A stretch of DNA of 40,658 nt. Origin: Candidatus Methylomirabilota bacterium (lineage in GTDB: Bacteria; Methylomirabilota; Methylomirabilia; Rokubacteriales; CSP1-6). Below are positions 1 to 7,471 of the stretch, piece after piece (the first letter of the stretch is position 1; each line of letters begins with the position of its first letter). The stretch spans positions 1 to 40,658 of the forward strand of contig DASTFB010000096.1 in assembly GCA_035709005.1 (NCBI GenBank). Direction: 5' to 3'. The translations under genes were made by a program, and so were the position numbers. Under the pieces are notes generated by a model, which saw only the letters and a program-made list of their open reading frames with translations, did not search any database and was not told where the DNA came from.

Positions 1-167
1 CGTGGTGTCGGGCGCAACGCGCACGGGGGGTTGATGGGGGCCGTGATGTCGGGCGCAACGCGGACGGGGGGGTTGATGGGGGGCGTGATGTCGGGCGCAA
101 CGCGGACGGGGGGTTGATGGGGGGGCGTGGTGTCGGGCGCAACGCGCACGGGGGGTTGATGGGGGGG
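1..167. repeat. Tandem array, four copies of a ~42-bp unit
   Basis: Four head-to-tail copies lie at 1-41, 42-83, 84-125 and 126-167. Each runs CGTGRTGTCGGGCGCAACGC, then GSACGGGGGG, then TTGATGGGGGGG. Copies differ only at a few positions (GTGGTG or GTGATG, GCAC or GGAC) and in G-run length. The window begins inside the array, so more copies may lie upstream. No coding sequence is evident. The last copy runs directly into the palindrome at 158-184. G-run length differences could be real or assembly error. Confidence 0.9.
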
Positions 168-184
168 CGTCCCGCCCCCCCATC
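158..184. repeat. GC-rich palindrome A (12-bp stem, TCC loop)
   Basis: The left arm GATGGGGGGGCG (158-169) is perfectly complementary to CGCCCCCCCATC (173-184) around a TCC triloop. It ends 6 bases before the ATG at 191. The architecture (12+3+12 bases, core GGGGGCG/CGCCCCC) is the same as the palindrome at 5480-5506 and close to one inside leuS at 27355-27383. It could end transcription from upstream or fold in the leader of the downstream gene. No T-tract follows on the plus strand. Confidence 0.7.
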
Positions 185-190
185 CTTCAA

Positions 191-1123
191 ATGAAAGTCA
201 TCCCGCTGGGCGCCGACTCGCTGGGCGTGCGCTCGATGGCGACCTTCGTGGAAGTCGGGCGCACCGGGATCCTGCTGGATCCCGGGGCGACGCTGGCCCC
301 GGCCCGGTTCGGCCTTCCCCCCACCGACGAGGAATGGGACGCGCTCCGCCGCGTGAACGACCGGATCTCCGCCTACGCGACGCGGGCCCAGCTCGTCTTC
401 GTGAGCCACTACCACGAGGACCACTTTCGCTCGGACCCGGCGTCCTACCGGGGCCGCCTGGTGATGGCCAAGGACCCGCGCCGGCTCATGCAGGCCCAAC
501 AGGCGCGACGCGGCATCGAGCTCTGGCGCGCCCTTGACGGTCACGCGCGGGTGGAGGCGGCGGACGCCGCCGTCCGCCGGGAGGCCGACCTGACGCTGGA
601 GGTGTCGCCACCGCTGGCCCACGGAGTGGAGGGCACTGCGCTCGGCTACGTGGTGGCCCTCACCGTCGTCGATCACGCTGAGCGCGAGCGGTTCGTGTTC
701 GCCTCGGACGTCCAGGGCCCGCTCTCTCCGGTGGCCGCGGCGTATCTGGCCCGCCAGCGGCCGACCCTCCTCTACCTGTCGGGTCCCCCGTCGTACCTCG
801 AGCACGCGCTCGGGGCGGCGGTCATCGATCGCGCCGTCGAGCACCTGCTCCGCATCATGGAGGCGACCGGCTGCCGCGTCATCCTCGATCACCATGCGGT
901 GCGGGAGGCCCGCTGGCGCCAGCGGCTCGGACGCCTGCTGGAGACGGGCAGGGTCACCACCGCCGCCGGGCACGTCGGCGTGGCCGAGACGCTGCTGGAG
1001 GCCGGTCGTCGCGAGCGCTGGAGCGTTCTGCGCCGACCCCCGGCGAGGGTTCCCGGCGAGCGTGCTATGATCACTCGACGCGGCGTCAACCGCCGCACGG
1101 CGAAGGGAGGAAGGCCAGAGTGA
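191..1123 (+). CDS. UPF0282-family metallo-beta-lactamase-fold hydrolase
   Basis: This 310-residue protein has the metallo-beta-lactamase fold. It opens with [20 protein letters not shown], followed by a DPG turn and GLPP, the hallmark N-terminus of the UPF0282 / COG2248 predicted Zn-hydrolases, best known from archaea. The metal-binding motif S72-H-Y-H-E-D-H78 is intact, and later histidines ([17 protein letters not shown]) can complete the metal site. No substrate is known for the family. No clear Shine-Dalgarno precedes the ATG, since the palindrome at 158-184 sits right upstream. The stop overlaps the GTG start of the peroxiredoxin (GTGA), so the two genes are probably translationally coupled. 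The last ~40 residues are Arg-rich and not obviously conserved. Family assignment is firm and function unknown. Confidence 0.85.
   Translation: MKVIPLGADSLGVRSMATFVEVGRTGILLDPGATLAPARFGLPPTDEEWDALRRVNDRISAYATRAQLVFVSHYHEDHFRSDPASYRGRLVMAKDPRRLMQAQQARRGIELWRALDGHARVEAADAAVRREADLTLEVSPPLAHGVEGTALGYVVALTVVDHAERERFVFASDVQGPLSPVAAAYLARQRPTLLYLSGPPSYLEHALGAAVIDRAVEHLLRIMEATGCRVILDHHAVREARWRQRLGRLLETGRVTTAAGHVGVAETLLEAGRRERWSVLRRPPARVPGERAMITRRGVNRRTAKGGRPE
1063..1071 (+). promoter_or_regulatory. Candidate extended -10 promoter for the peroxiredoxin gene
   Basis: TGCTATGAT (extended -10 TGN plus TATGAT) lies about 50 bases upstream of the GTG at 1120, inside the 3' end of the UPF0282 gene. No good -35 is seen 17 bp upstream. 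It would allow the peroxiredoxin to be expressed independently of the upstream gene. Confidence 0.4.
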
Positions 1124-1593
1124 GCACTGCCAGTGAGACAGCGCTCAAGGTGGGCGATCCGGCTCCCGAGTTCACGGTCAAGTCCGTCGGCCTCAAGGAC
1201 ATCAGCCTGCGCGACTACCGCGGCAAGCACGTCGTGCTGCTCTTCTATCCCTTGGACTGGACGCCGGGGTGAAGCACCTGCATGCCCGCCTTCGATAAGC
1301 GCGTGCGCGACTTCGAGGCGGCGAATGCTCAGGTGCTGGGCATGAGCACGGACAGCCCCTTCAGCCACGACGCCTGGGCCAAGGCGGTCGGCATCAGCCA
1401 CTACCCGCTCCTGTCCGACGTCCACCGGAGCGTGGCCCGGGCCTACGGCGTGTACTGGCCCGACTGGAACGCCAACGTTCGGGCCACCTTCATCATCGAT
1501 CGACAGGGCGTGGTGCGCTTCACCGAGCGCTACGGTAAGGGCCAGTTGCCCGACCCCGACAAGATCCTGGCCGAGGTGAAGAAGCTCGGCTGA
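1120..1593 (+). CDS. Peroxiredoxin, predicted selenoprotein (in-frame UGA at the peroxidatic position)
   Basis: Reading through TGA at 1270-1272 gives one uninterrupted 157-residue AhpC/TSA-BCP-type peroxiredoxin, the normal family length. The GTG start at 1120 has AGGGAGG upstream and overlaps the previous stop. Residues 40-54 read [12 protein letters not shown]51-STC54, matching the family active site FYPxDxTPGC with the peroxidatic cysteine replaced by UGA. A resolving-type Cys follows at +3 (UxxC). Homology continues without a break after the UGA ([44 protein letters not shown]). This fits a known class of bacterial selenocysteine peroxiredoxins that reduce peroxides with thiol donors. 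Automated callers will truncate it at 1272 or start at ATG 1282. It requires selA/B/C/D elsewhere in the genome. A C-to-A base error (TGC to TGA) is the alternative. Confidence 0.85.
1270..1321 (+). promoter_or_regulatory. Sec UGA codon with candidate bacterial SECIS hairpin
   Basis: Downstream of the UGA (1270-1272), CCGCC (1286-1290) can pair with GGCGG (1317-1321). The stem continues with U-A and U-G pairs, a C-C mismatch and G-U and A-U pairs, then an inner GCG (1299-1301)/CGC (1306-1308) stem closing a CGUG loop. The G-containing apical loop starts 29 bases after the UGA, within the spacing usually quoted for bacterial SECIS elements. The fold was built by hand and is not energetically scored. 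Confidence 0.4.
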
Positions 1594-1618
1594 CCATACC
1601 CTCGAATCGCGTGTCTGG

Positions 1619-2056
1619 TTGGGTCGGCCGCGCGCCGAGGTGTTCAGCTTCTTCGCCGACCCGGCGAACCTGGCGCGCCTGACGCCATCCTGGCTCGGCT
1701 TCCGGCTCCTGGGCCCGGCGCCCCCGATGGCCGCGTTCGCCGTGTTCGACTACCGCATTCGCTGGCTCGGACTGCCGCTGCACTGGCGCGCCTTCATACG
1801 GGAATACGATCCGCCGGCGCGCTTCGTCGACGTCCAGGTGCGTGGGCCCTATCACAAGTGGGAGCATCGGCACCTGTTCTGGGAGGAGCAGGGGGGCACA
1901 TGGGTCGAAGACTACGTGCGTTACCAACTGCGTCTGGGACCGCTCGGCCGTGCGGTCCAGGCCCTGGTCGTCGGCCGGCAGCTCGCGGCGATCTGGGCCT
2001 ACCGCCGCCGCCGCCTGACCGAGCTGGTGGCTCCCGCGCTGGATCGGCCGCCGTGA
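1619..2056 (+). CDS. SRPBCC (START-like) ligand-binding protein
   Basis: The product of about 145 residues belongs to the SRPBCC / polyketide cyclase-dehydrase superfamily. Visible signatures are RPRAEVFSFFADPANLARLTPSWLGF near the N-terminus (split here by eye), FDYRIRWLGLPLHWRAFI, then GPYHKWEHRHLF and VEDYVRYQL. These proteins have a helix-grip fold with a hydrophobic cavity, and their ligands are usually unknown. The first canonical start is TTG 1619, but in-frame codons upstream (open from 1580) read HTLESRVW, which resembles the first family beta strand. The true start may therefore be non-canonical, or initiation may be coupled to the peroxiredoxin stop at 1593. The TGA stop overlaps the GTG of nfo. 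Confidence 0.75.
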   Translation: MGRPRAEVFSFFADPANLARLTPSWLGFRLLGPAPPMAAFAVFDYRIRWLGLPLHWRAFIREYDPPARFVDVQVRGPYHKWEHRHLFWEEQGGTWVEDYVRYQLRLGPLGRAVQALVVGRQLAAIWAYRRRRLTELVAPALDRPP

Positions 2057-2937
2057 AGCGTGACGAGCTCGGCGCCCACATGTCGGTCGCCGGGGGGCTC
2101 TGGCGGGCGCTGGAGCGCGGGCACGCCCTCGGCTGCGGCGCCGTGCAGATCTTCCTCAAGAACCAGCGGCAGTGGGCAGCGCCGCCGCTCACCGCCGATG
2201 ACATCCGGGACTTCGCCGCGGCCCGTCGCCGTACCCGCATCCCCGCCGTCTTCGCGCACGCCAGCTATCTCATCAACCTGGCCGCCCCCGCCTCCCCCGA
2301 GTGGGCTCGCGCCGTCGACGCGTTTACCGACGAGCTGGAGCGCGGCGAGGCGCTGGGCCTGGCCTGCCTCGTGGTGCATCCCGGCTCCCACTTGGGCCAG
2401 GGCCTGGAGGCCGGGCTGGCCCGCGTGGCGGCGGCGCTCGACGAGGCGATCCGCCGAACGTCCGGCTATCGCATCCGGGTCGCCCTCGAGAACACCGCGG
2501 GGGGCGGCGGCACCGTGGGTCGGCGCCCGTCCGAGCTGGGGGCCATCCTGGGCCGCATCGCGCGACCCGAGCGCGCCGGCGTGTGCGTCGATACCTGCCA
2601 CCTGTTCGCCGCCGGCTACGACATCCGCAAGCCAGGCGGCTGGGAGGCCGTCGTGGCCGAATGCGCAGTCGAAGTCGGGCTCGAGCGGGTTTTGGCCTTC
2701 CATCTCAACGACGCGAGGGCCGGACTGGGCTCCGGGCTCGATCGCCACGAGCACATCGGCCAGGGGCATCTCGGTCGCCCGGCGTTCCGCCGGCTTCTCC
2801 GGGACCCCCGGTTCGCCCGCGTCCCCAAGGTCCTGGAGACACCGAAGGCCCCGGAGCCGGTGGCCGACCGGCGCAACCTCGCCCGGCTGCGCGCGCTGCG
2901 GGTCGGGCCGGCGACGGGGGTCCGCCGGCCCGGCTGA
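2053..2937 (+). CDS. nfo: Endonuclease IV (AP endonuclease)
   Basis: This 294-residue TIM-barrel enzyme cleaves DNA 5' to abasic sites in base excision repair. The N-terminus (RDELGAHMSVAGGLWRAL, AVQIFLKNQRQW) is typical. The three Zn2+ signature regions are present: ALENTAGGG, the VDTCHLFAAGYDI motif, and FHLNDARAGLGSGLDRHEHIGQG (signature 3), with PKVLETPK near the C-terminus. The GTG start (2053) overlaps the stop of the SRPBCC gene as GTGA. It is convergent with nth, 6 bp apart, so an AP endonuclease and a DNA glycosylase/AP lyase of the same pathway sit tail to tail. Length matches the family. Confidence 0.95.
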   Translation: MKRDELGAHMSVAGGLWRALERGHALGCGAVQIFLKNQRQWAAPPLTADDIRDFAAARRRTRIPAVFAHASYLINLAAPASPEWARAVDAFTDELERGEALGLACLVVHPGSHLGQGLEAGLARVAAALDEAIRRTSGYRIRVALENTAGGGGTVGRRPSELGAILGRIARPERAGVCVDTCHLFAAGYDIRKPGGWEAVVAECAVEVGLERVLAFHLNDARAGLGSGLDRHEHIGQGHLGRPAFRRLLRDPRFARVPKVLETPKAPEPVADRRNLARLRALRVGPATGVRRPG

Positions 2938-2951
2938 CGCCGCTCAGCGGG
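2929..2951. terminator. Short inverted repeat between convergent nfo and nth
   Basis: GCTGA (2933-2937) pairs with TCAGC (2944-2948) around CGCCGC. The stem can extend with CCC/GGG if one G is bulged. The arms contain the stop codons of both convergent genes. It is a weak hairpin without a T-tract, so a terminator role is only possible. Confidence 0.3.
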
Positions 2952-3591
2952 ACGAGGTCACCCCGACCCGCCGACACAACGCGCGCACCGGACAGCGCGA
3001 GCAGTGCGGGGAGATCGGCGTACAGACGTTCTGCCCGAAGCTGACGAGGAGATCGTTGTACCCGATCCAGTACCGGCGGGGAAGCCGCTGGCGCAGGGCG
3101 GCTTCCGTCTTCTCGGGCGTCCGCGTGCGCACGTAGCCCAGCCGGTTCGAGATGCGGTGCACGTGGGTGTCCACGCAGATCCCCGGCTTGCCGTAGCCCA
3201 TGGTCACCACCAGGTTCGCGGTCTTACGCCCCACCCCGGTGAGGGTCAGCAGCTCGTCGATCGTCTCGGGGACGCGGCCGGCGAACCGCTCGATGAGGGC
3301 CCGACAGATCGCGCGAATGGCGCGGGCCTTCGTGCGATAGAAGCCGACCGGGTAGATGGCGCGTTCGATCTGACGGGGCGTGAGCCGGAGCATGGCCGGC
3401 GGCCGGTCGGCCAGGGCGAAGAGCCGGGCTGCCGCCGGGCCCGTGGTGGTGTCCTGCGTGCGCAGGGAGAGGATGCAGGCGATCAAGACCCGAAACGGAT
3501 CGCGCGACTCGGTCGCGACCACGGCGAGCGCGGTGGGGCTCCACGCCGGCCGCGTGCGCTCCAGCCGCCGGATGATCTCCCCGATCTTCAG
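2944..3591 (-). CDS. nth: Endonuclease III (DNA glycosylase/AP lyase)
   Basis: This protein of about 215 residues is a helix-hairpin-helix GPD glycosylase that removes oxidised pyrimidines. The HhH reads LTLTGVGRKTANLVV with the catalytic Lys, followed by GICVDTHVHRISNRLG with the catalytic Asp. The C-terminal [4Fe-4S] ligands follow C-x6-C-x2-C-x5-C (CTPISPHCSRCPVRALC), as in E. coli Nth. No ATG, GTG or TTG lies at the expected N-terminus. The natural start is the CTG at 3591-3589 (LKIGEIIRRLER), which overlaps the TGA of the upstream TPR gene as CTGA. A later in-frame GTG would remove the first helix. Translation probably couples to the TPR gene. Confidence 0.93.
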   Translation of the reverse strand: MKIGEIIRRLERTRPAWSPTALAVVATESRDPFRVLIACILSLRTQDTTTGPAAARLFALADRPPAMLRLTPRQIERAIYPVGFYRTKARAIRAICRALIERFAGRVPETIDELLTLTGVGRKTANLVVTMGYGKPGICVDTHVHRISNRLGYVRTRTPEKTEAALRQRLPRRYWIGYNDLLVSFGQNVCTPISPHCSRCPVRALCRRVGVTSSR

Positions 3592-4334
3592 GGCTTGCCC
3601 TTGAGCGAGTCGAGCAGCGCGCGGGCGCGCGGCACGTCTCTGGCAGTCCAGTCGGCGATGCTGGTCGGCGCGCGCTCGTTGATCACCCGGGTGAGCTCGC
3701 GCCGGGCCTCGTCGTGGCGGCCCGCGCTGATCAGGAGCCGGGCGAGGTCGACCCGAACCACCGTGAAGCGCGGGTCGATCTGCAGGGCTTTGCGGTAGTG
3801 CTCCTCGGCTTTCTTGCGGTCCCCTCCGAGCAGTTCGGGCACCTCGAACAGGACGTTGCCGGCCAGCGCGTGCCCGCGCGCCGACTTCGGATTCAGCATG
3901 AAGATGGTGTCGAGCTCCCGGCGCACGGTTGGCAGGAGAAAGAGCGAGCGCACCACTCCCCGGGCCTGCCCCCAGCGCCCGGTATTGATGGCGTACCACA
4001 GGTGCGCCTCCTCGGTGCGGGGCGCCAGCTCGACGGCACGCTGCCCGAGCTCCCGGCCGCGGTCGTAGGCGGCCAGCTTCGCATCCGGCGTGGTCGCCCG
4101 CACCTCGCCCAGGAGGAAGTAGACGTGGGACAAGAGAATGAGACTTTCCACGCGACGCTCCCGCGCGATGGCCGCTTCCAGGACATCGCGGGCCCGGTCG
4201 AGCCGGGTGAGATCCTCGTGGTAGCGCGCGATCAACCGGCGAGCTTGCTCCTCGGCCGACGAAGCGGCGCCCGCGGTGGGTGTGAGCACGGCCAGGGCGA
4301 GCGCGACGGCGACCAGCGCCAGACGGCTCCACAT
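3588..4334 (-). CDS. Exported TPR protein, TatT-like (TRAP transporter T-component type)
   Basis: The 248-residue protein starts with a cleavable signal peptide (MWSRLALVAVALALAVLTPTAGA). The remainder is alpha-helical TPR-like sequence. The run YDRGRELGQRAVELAP ... AHLWYAINTGRWGQARGV ... LPTVRRELDTIFMLNP ... GGDRKKAEEHYRKALQIDP resembles TatT-type periplasmic proteins associated with TRAP transporters. No TRAP permease genes lie in the window, so the partner is unknown. It is the first gene of a two-gene unit with nth and is divergent from the DUF4149 gene across a 126-bp gap. Homology is by pattern only. It could equally be a generic tetratricopeptide protein. Confidence 0.75.
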   Translation of the reverse strand: MWSRLALVAVALALAVLTPTAGAASSAEEQARRLIARYHEDLTRLDRARDVLEAAIARERRVESLILLSHVYFLLGEVRATTPDAKLAAYDRGRELGQRAVELAPRTEEAHLWYAINTGRWGQARGVVRSLFLLPTVRRELDTIFMLNPKSARGHALAGNVLFEVPELLGGDRKKAEEHYRKALQIDPRFTVVRVDLARLLISAGRHDEARRELTRVINERAPTSIADWTARDVPRARALLDSLKGKP

Positions 4335-4383
4335 CGGCGGGCACTCTAGCGTCCGCTGCGGCGGAGTGTCAAATCGGAAACGG

Positions 4384-4412
4384 TTGACATCGGGCTCGCC
4401 GTTGCCGATGCT
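4384..4412 (+). promoter_or_regulatory. Candidate sigma70 promoter for the DUF4149 gene
   Basis: A perfect TTGACA (4384-4389) is followed after 17 bp by GATGCT (4407-4412, three of six matches to TATAAT), about 48 bases before the GTG at 4461. It lies in the divergent gap between the TPR and DUF4149 genes. The -35 is excellent and the -10 weak. Confidence 0.4.
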
Positions 4413-4460
4413 CGCTCGGGGCGGAGCGCCGGTGAGCGAGAGCGGAGCGCGGAGAATCCA

Positions 4461-4916
4461 GTGGAAGCGCTGAAGGCGCTGGCCCTGGCCGGCATGGCGT
4501 GCTGGGCCGGCATCACCGCCTTCTTCTCGTTCGTGGCCGCGCCCGGCCTCTTTCGAGCTCTGGAGCGCCGAGAGGCCGGCGAGCTGGTCGCGACCTTGCT
4601 ACCGGCCTACTACCAGTGGGGGATCGCGCTGGCTGGAGTCGCCGTCGGCGCGCTGGTCGTGCTCGCCGCACGGGCGAGCGCGGGTCGTCTGCGGCACCTG
4701 GTTGGAGCCGCGCTCGGCGCGGTGATGGTGGCCTGCCTGGCCTGGGCGCTCGGCGTGAACCTGCCCGAGGCGAACCGCGCGCGTCGGACGGGTGACGACG
4801 CCGGCTTCGCCGTCGCCCATCGCCAGGCGGTGCGGCTGAATGGCCTCGTGCTCCTCTGCGGAGTGGGCGTCGTCGTCCTCGAGGCATTCACTCCCGTGTC
4901 CCGGCGCTTGCGCTGA
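4461..4916 (+). CDS. DUF4149-family integral membrane protein
   Basis: The 151-residue protein has four predicted membrane helices: near residues 5-30 (MACWAGITAFFSFVAAPGLF), 47-70 (QWGIALAGVAVGALVVLAA), 80-98 (LVGAALGAVMVACLAWALGV) and 125-143 (LNGLVLLCGVGVVVLEAF). The conserved short loop NLPEANRAR and the HRQAVRLNGLVLL segment match the DUF4149 / TMEM205-like family, whose biochemical role is not established. The GTG start has GGAGA 5-6 bases upstream. The next gene starts 4 bases after its stop, suggesting one transcript. Confidence 0.8.
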   Translation: MEALKALALAGMACWAGITAFFSFVAAPGLFRALERREAGELVATLLPAYYQWGIALAGVAVGALVVLAARASAGRLRHLVGAALGAVMVACLAWALGVNLPEANRARRTGDDAGFAVAHRQAVRLNGLVLLCGVGVVVLEAFTPVSRRLR

Positions 4917-4920
4917 CGCG

Positions 4921-5469
4921 ATGCTGCTGGCCCTGGTGCCAGTGGCCGGCGCGGAAGACGTTACCGGGGTCGACGGCCAGCCGATCATGCTCCAAACGCT
5001 GCAGCCCGGGACGCGGGTGGTGATTCGCGGGGCGGAGCCTGTCATGCTCCGTGACGGCAGATACGTGGTGATCGCCGAGCCCGGGTCCACGGTCTCCGAC
5101 CCCGCGGCGCTTCCTCGGGCAACGGTCGTGACGGCCCCAGCGGTGATCAGCGAGCCCATCGTCCGGGGCAGGGTGGTGCGCTTCGATGAGCGTGACGGGC
5201 TCGTGGTGCTGGACAACGGTCGCTCCGTGCAGACGCGGGCCGACACGGTCGCGTTGGTCGACGGTCGCCCGGTCGAGGTGTTCGAGCTGCGCCCCGGAAT
5301 GGATGTCGTGCTCACCGCCATCGATCCGGTGGTGGACCGGAACGGCCGCTACGTGCTCTTGAACGAGGGCCTCGGCGACGACAACGGCTTTCCGCTGGCC
5401 CTGGAAGCCGACTTCGAGGGATACGAGGCCGACATCGGCCACGGGGGCACGCAGGTGCAGGCACCCTGA
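4921..5469 (+). CDS. Small exported protein of unknown function
   Basis: The predicted product has 182 residues and begins MLLALVPVAGAEDVTGVDG, a short hydrophobic segment that may be a minimal signal peptide ending at VAGA. The rest is beta-rich and built from similar modules: LQPGTRVVIRGAEPVMLRDGRYVVI and LRPGMDVVLTAIDPVVDRNGRYVLL are clearly related, suggesting an internal duplication. A central segment (GRVVRFDERDGLVVLDNGRSVQT) looks like a small beta-barrel. I do not recognise a family. It probably shares a promoter with the DUF4149 gene and ends at a strong bidirectional hairpin. The N-terminus could be slightly longer if translation starts at a non-ATG codon upstream. Confidence 0.6.
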   Translation: MLLALVPVAGAEDVTGVDGQPIMLQTLQPGTRVVIRGAEPVMLRDGRYVVIAEPGSTVSDPAALPRATVVTAPAVISEPIVRGRVVRFDERDGLVVLDNGRSVQTRADTVALVDGRPVEVFELRPGMDVVLTAIDPVVDRNGRYVLLNEGLGDDNGFPLALEADFEGYEADIGHGGTQVQAP

Positions 5470-5479
5470 CGTCTCTCGG

Positions 5480-5506
5480 CTGGAGGGGGCGTCACGCCCC
5501 CTCCAG
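5480..5506. terminator. Bidirectional GC hairpin B between convergent genes
   Basis: CTGGAGGGGGCG (5480-5491) and CGCCCCCTCCAG (5495-5506) form a perfect 12-bp stem with a TCA loop. It sits exactly between the stop at 5469 and the minus-strand stop at 5507-5509, the position of a shared terminator. There is no strong T-tract on either side. The architecture is the same as palindrome A at 158-184. Confidence 0.7.
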
Positions 5507-6736
5507 CTATTCGTAGCGGAGCGCTTCGATCGGATCGAGCCGCGCGGCCTTGCGCGCGGGATAGAAGCCGAAGAAGATGCCGATGGCCGCGGCGAAGCCG
5601 AAGGCCAGCGCGATGGCTTCGGGCGCGACCAGGGTCCGCCACTCCGCCAGATAGCTGATACCCCGGGAGGCGCCCAGGCCGAGGACCACCCCGATCAGGC
5701 CGCCGATGAGCGACAGCGTCGTCGCCTCGACCAGGAACTGCAGGAGAATGTCGCGCCCGCGGGCGCCCACGGCCATGCGCAGTCCGATCTCCCGCGTCCG
5801 CTCCGTCACCGAGACGAGCATGATGTTCATGATTCCGATACCGCCGACGAGGAGCGACACGGAGGCGATGGCGGCGAGCAGATAGGTCATCACCTTCGAG
5901 GATTCCTCCTGGGTCTGGAGGACGTCCGCGATGTTCCGGATCCAGAAATCGTCGTCCTGAAAAGCCTGCAGCCGATGCCGCTGGCGCAGCAGAGCCCGCA
6001 CCTGCTCCTCGGCCTCGGCCATGTCGTGGCCGGGACGGATCTTGATGGAAATCGTTCCGACGGCGCGGGGGCTGGCCTGGTTCACCCCCTGGATCTTCTT
6101 TTCGGTCGTCAGCGGAATCAGGATCACGTCGTCCTGGTCCTGCCCCCAGGAGCTCTGGCCCTTGCGATCGAGCACCCCGACGACGGTGAAGGGGACCTTC
6201 TTGATCCGGATGACCTGCTCCAGCGGGTCGCCATCGCCGAAGAGGTTCTGCGCCGTGGTCTGGCCAACGAGGGCGACCTTGGCGGTGCCTTCGAGGTCTT
6301 CGAGGCCGAGGGGGCGGCCGGCGGAGACGACCCAATCGCGGGCCTCCAGATAGCCCGGGGTGATGCCCTGAACGCCGGTGGACCAGTTCAAGTTGCCGAA
6401 GACGACCTGGGCGTTGGCCCGCCTGGACGGTGCCGCGACCTGAACGGCCGGGATCTCCAGGGCGATGGCCCGGGCGTCGTCCTCGGTGATTCGGGGCAGG
6501 GTGCCGTGGCCGAGGCGTAGCCCCCCGGCGCTGACGCTGCCCGGCAGCACGATGATCAGGTTCGAGCCCAGGCTCTGGATCTGCTCGGCGACCCGGACCT
6601 GGGCGCCGGCGCCCACGGCCACCATGGCGATGACGGCGCCCACGCCGATGATGATGCCGAGCATGGTCAGCGCGCTGCGCAGCTTGTTGACCCGGAGGGC
6701 GCCGAGCGCGATCCGCACCGACTGCAGCAGCGTCAC
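5507..6736 (-). CDS. MacB-type ABC transporter permease
   Basis: The 409-residue protein has an N-terminal cytoplasmic/TM1 region ([31 protein letters not shown]), a large periplasmic MacB_PCD domain (about 50-270), and three C-terminal helices of the FtsX domain ([42 protein letters not shown] is the diagnostic segment). These permeases act by mechanotransmission, driving substrates from the periplasm through an adaptor and TolC. The GTG start overlaps the stop of the ATPase gene (GTGA). Unlike E. coli MacB, permease and ATPase are separate polypeptides. It is the last gene of the operon and ends at the hairpin at 5480-5506. Macrolides, lipoproteins or peptides are possible substrates. None can be chosen from sequence. 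Confidence 0.92.
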   Translation of the reverse strand: MTLLQSVRIALGALRVNKLRSALTMLGIIIGVGAVIAMVAVGAGAQVRVAEQIQSLGSNLIIVLPGSVSAGGLRLGHGTLPRITEDDARAIALEIPAVQVAAPSRRANAQVVFGNLNWSTGVQGITPGYLEARDWVVSAGRPLGLEDLEGTAKVALVGQTTAQNLFGDGDPLEQVIRIKKVPFTVVGVLDRKGQSSWGQDQDDVILIPLTTEKKIQGVNQASPRAVGTISIKIRPGHDMAEAEEQVRALLRQRHRLQAFQDDDFWIRNIADVLQTQEESSKVMTYLLAAIASVSLLVGGIGIMNIMLVSVTERTREIGLRMAVGARGRDILLQFLVEATTLSLIGGLIGVVLGLGASRGISYLAEWRTLVAPEAIALAFGFAAAIGIFFGFYPARKAARLDPIEALRYE

Positions 6737-7470
6737 GCCAGCGCCTCCTCGGGCAGCTCGGCCAGGGCCTGGGCCGCGTCGCGGCAGACGCCGGTTCGCT
6801 CGTCACGGAGCAGCCGTCCGTCCCGAAAGGCGAGCACCCGCCGCGCGTAGGCCGCGATTTCGGCCTCGTGCGTCACCAGCACGATCGTGAGCCCGGCCTG
6901 GTTCAGGCGCTGGAGCAAGGCCATGATCTCCACGCTGGTCCGGGAATCGAGGTTGCCGGTAGGCTCGTCGGCCAGCAACACGACCGGGTCGTTGACCAGC
7001 GCACGAGCGATCGCCACGCGTTGCTGCTGACCGCCGGAGAGCTGGCTGGGGTGGTGGGTCTCGCGGTCGGCCAGACCGACGGCGGTCAGACGCTCCCGGG
7101 CCCGCTCCCGCCGCGCCCGAACCGGGAGCTCGGCATAGAGCAGCGGCAGCTCGACGTTTTCCAGCGCGCTGGTGCGGGGCAGCAAGTGGAACTGCTGGAA
7201 GACGAACCCCACCTTGGCGTTCCGGATGCGGGCCAGGTCGTCTCGCGGCAGCTGGCCCACGTCGACGCCGTCCAGCCAGTAGTGCCCGCCGGTCGGCCTG
7301 TCGAGGCAGCCGAGGATGTTCATGAACGTCGATTTGCCGGAACCGGACGGTCCCATCACCGCCACGAACTCGCCCCGCTCGACGCCGACCGTGACACCCC
7401 GGAGGGCGTGCACGGTGTGCGGCCCGAGGCGGTAGTCCTTGGTGATCCCTTCCGTCGCGATCAGGACCAT
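6733..7470 (-). CDS. MacB/LolD-type ABC transporter ATP-binding protein
   Basis: The 245-residue ATPase has all nucleotide-binding motifs: Walker [10 protein letters not shown] (about 41-49), Q-loop [23 protein letters not shown], signature [15 protein letters not shown], Walker [15 protein letters not shown] and the H-loop VTHE. The sequence type ([27 protein letters not shown]) is that of the MacB/LolD/FtsE subfamily. It pairs with the adjacent permease, whose GTG overlaps its stop, and starts one base downstream of the adaptor stop. It energises the tripartite pump from the cytoplasmic side. Confidence 0.95.
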   Translation of the reverse strand: MVLIATEGITKDYRLGPHTVHALRGVTVGVERGEFVAVMGPSGSGKSTFMNILGCLDRPTGGHYWLDGVDVGQLPRDDLARIRNAKVGFVFQQFHLLPRTSALENVELPLLYAELPVRARRERARERLTAVGLADRETHHPSQLSGGQQQRVAIARALVNDPVVLLADEPTGNLDSRTSVEIMALLQRLNQAGLTIVLVTHEAEIAAYARRVLAFRDGRLLRDERTGVCRDAAQALAELPEEALA

Positions 7471-7471
7471 G

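Noticed and set aside
1-184. CRISPR array
   Set aside because: The units are contiguous near-identical tandem copies with no unique spacers, and no cas genes are present.
1282-1593. Separate 103-residue protein starting at ATG 1282
   Set aside because: It is the C-terminal part of the peroxiredoxin downstream of the UGA and lacks its own ribosome site.
2944-4344. One 466-residue minus-strand protein fusing an Arg/Ala-rich N-terminus to endonuclease III
   Set aside because: The upstream half is an alternative frame of the TPR gene. Only the part from 3591 onward is Nth-like.
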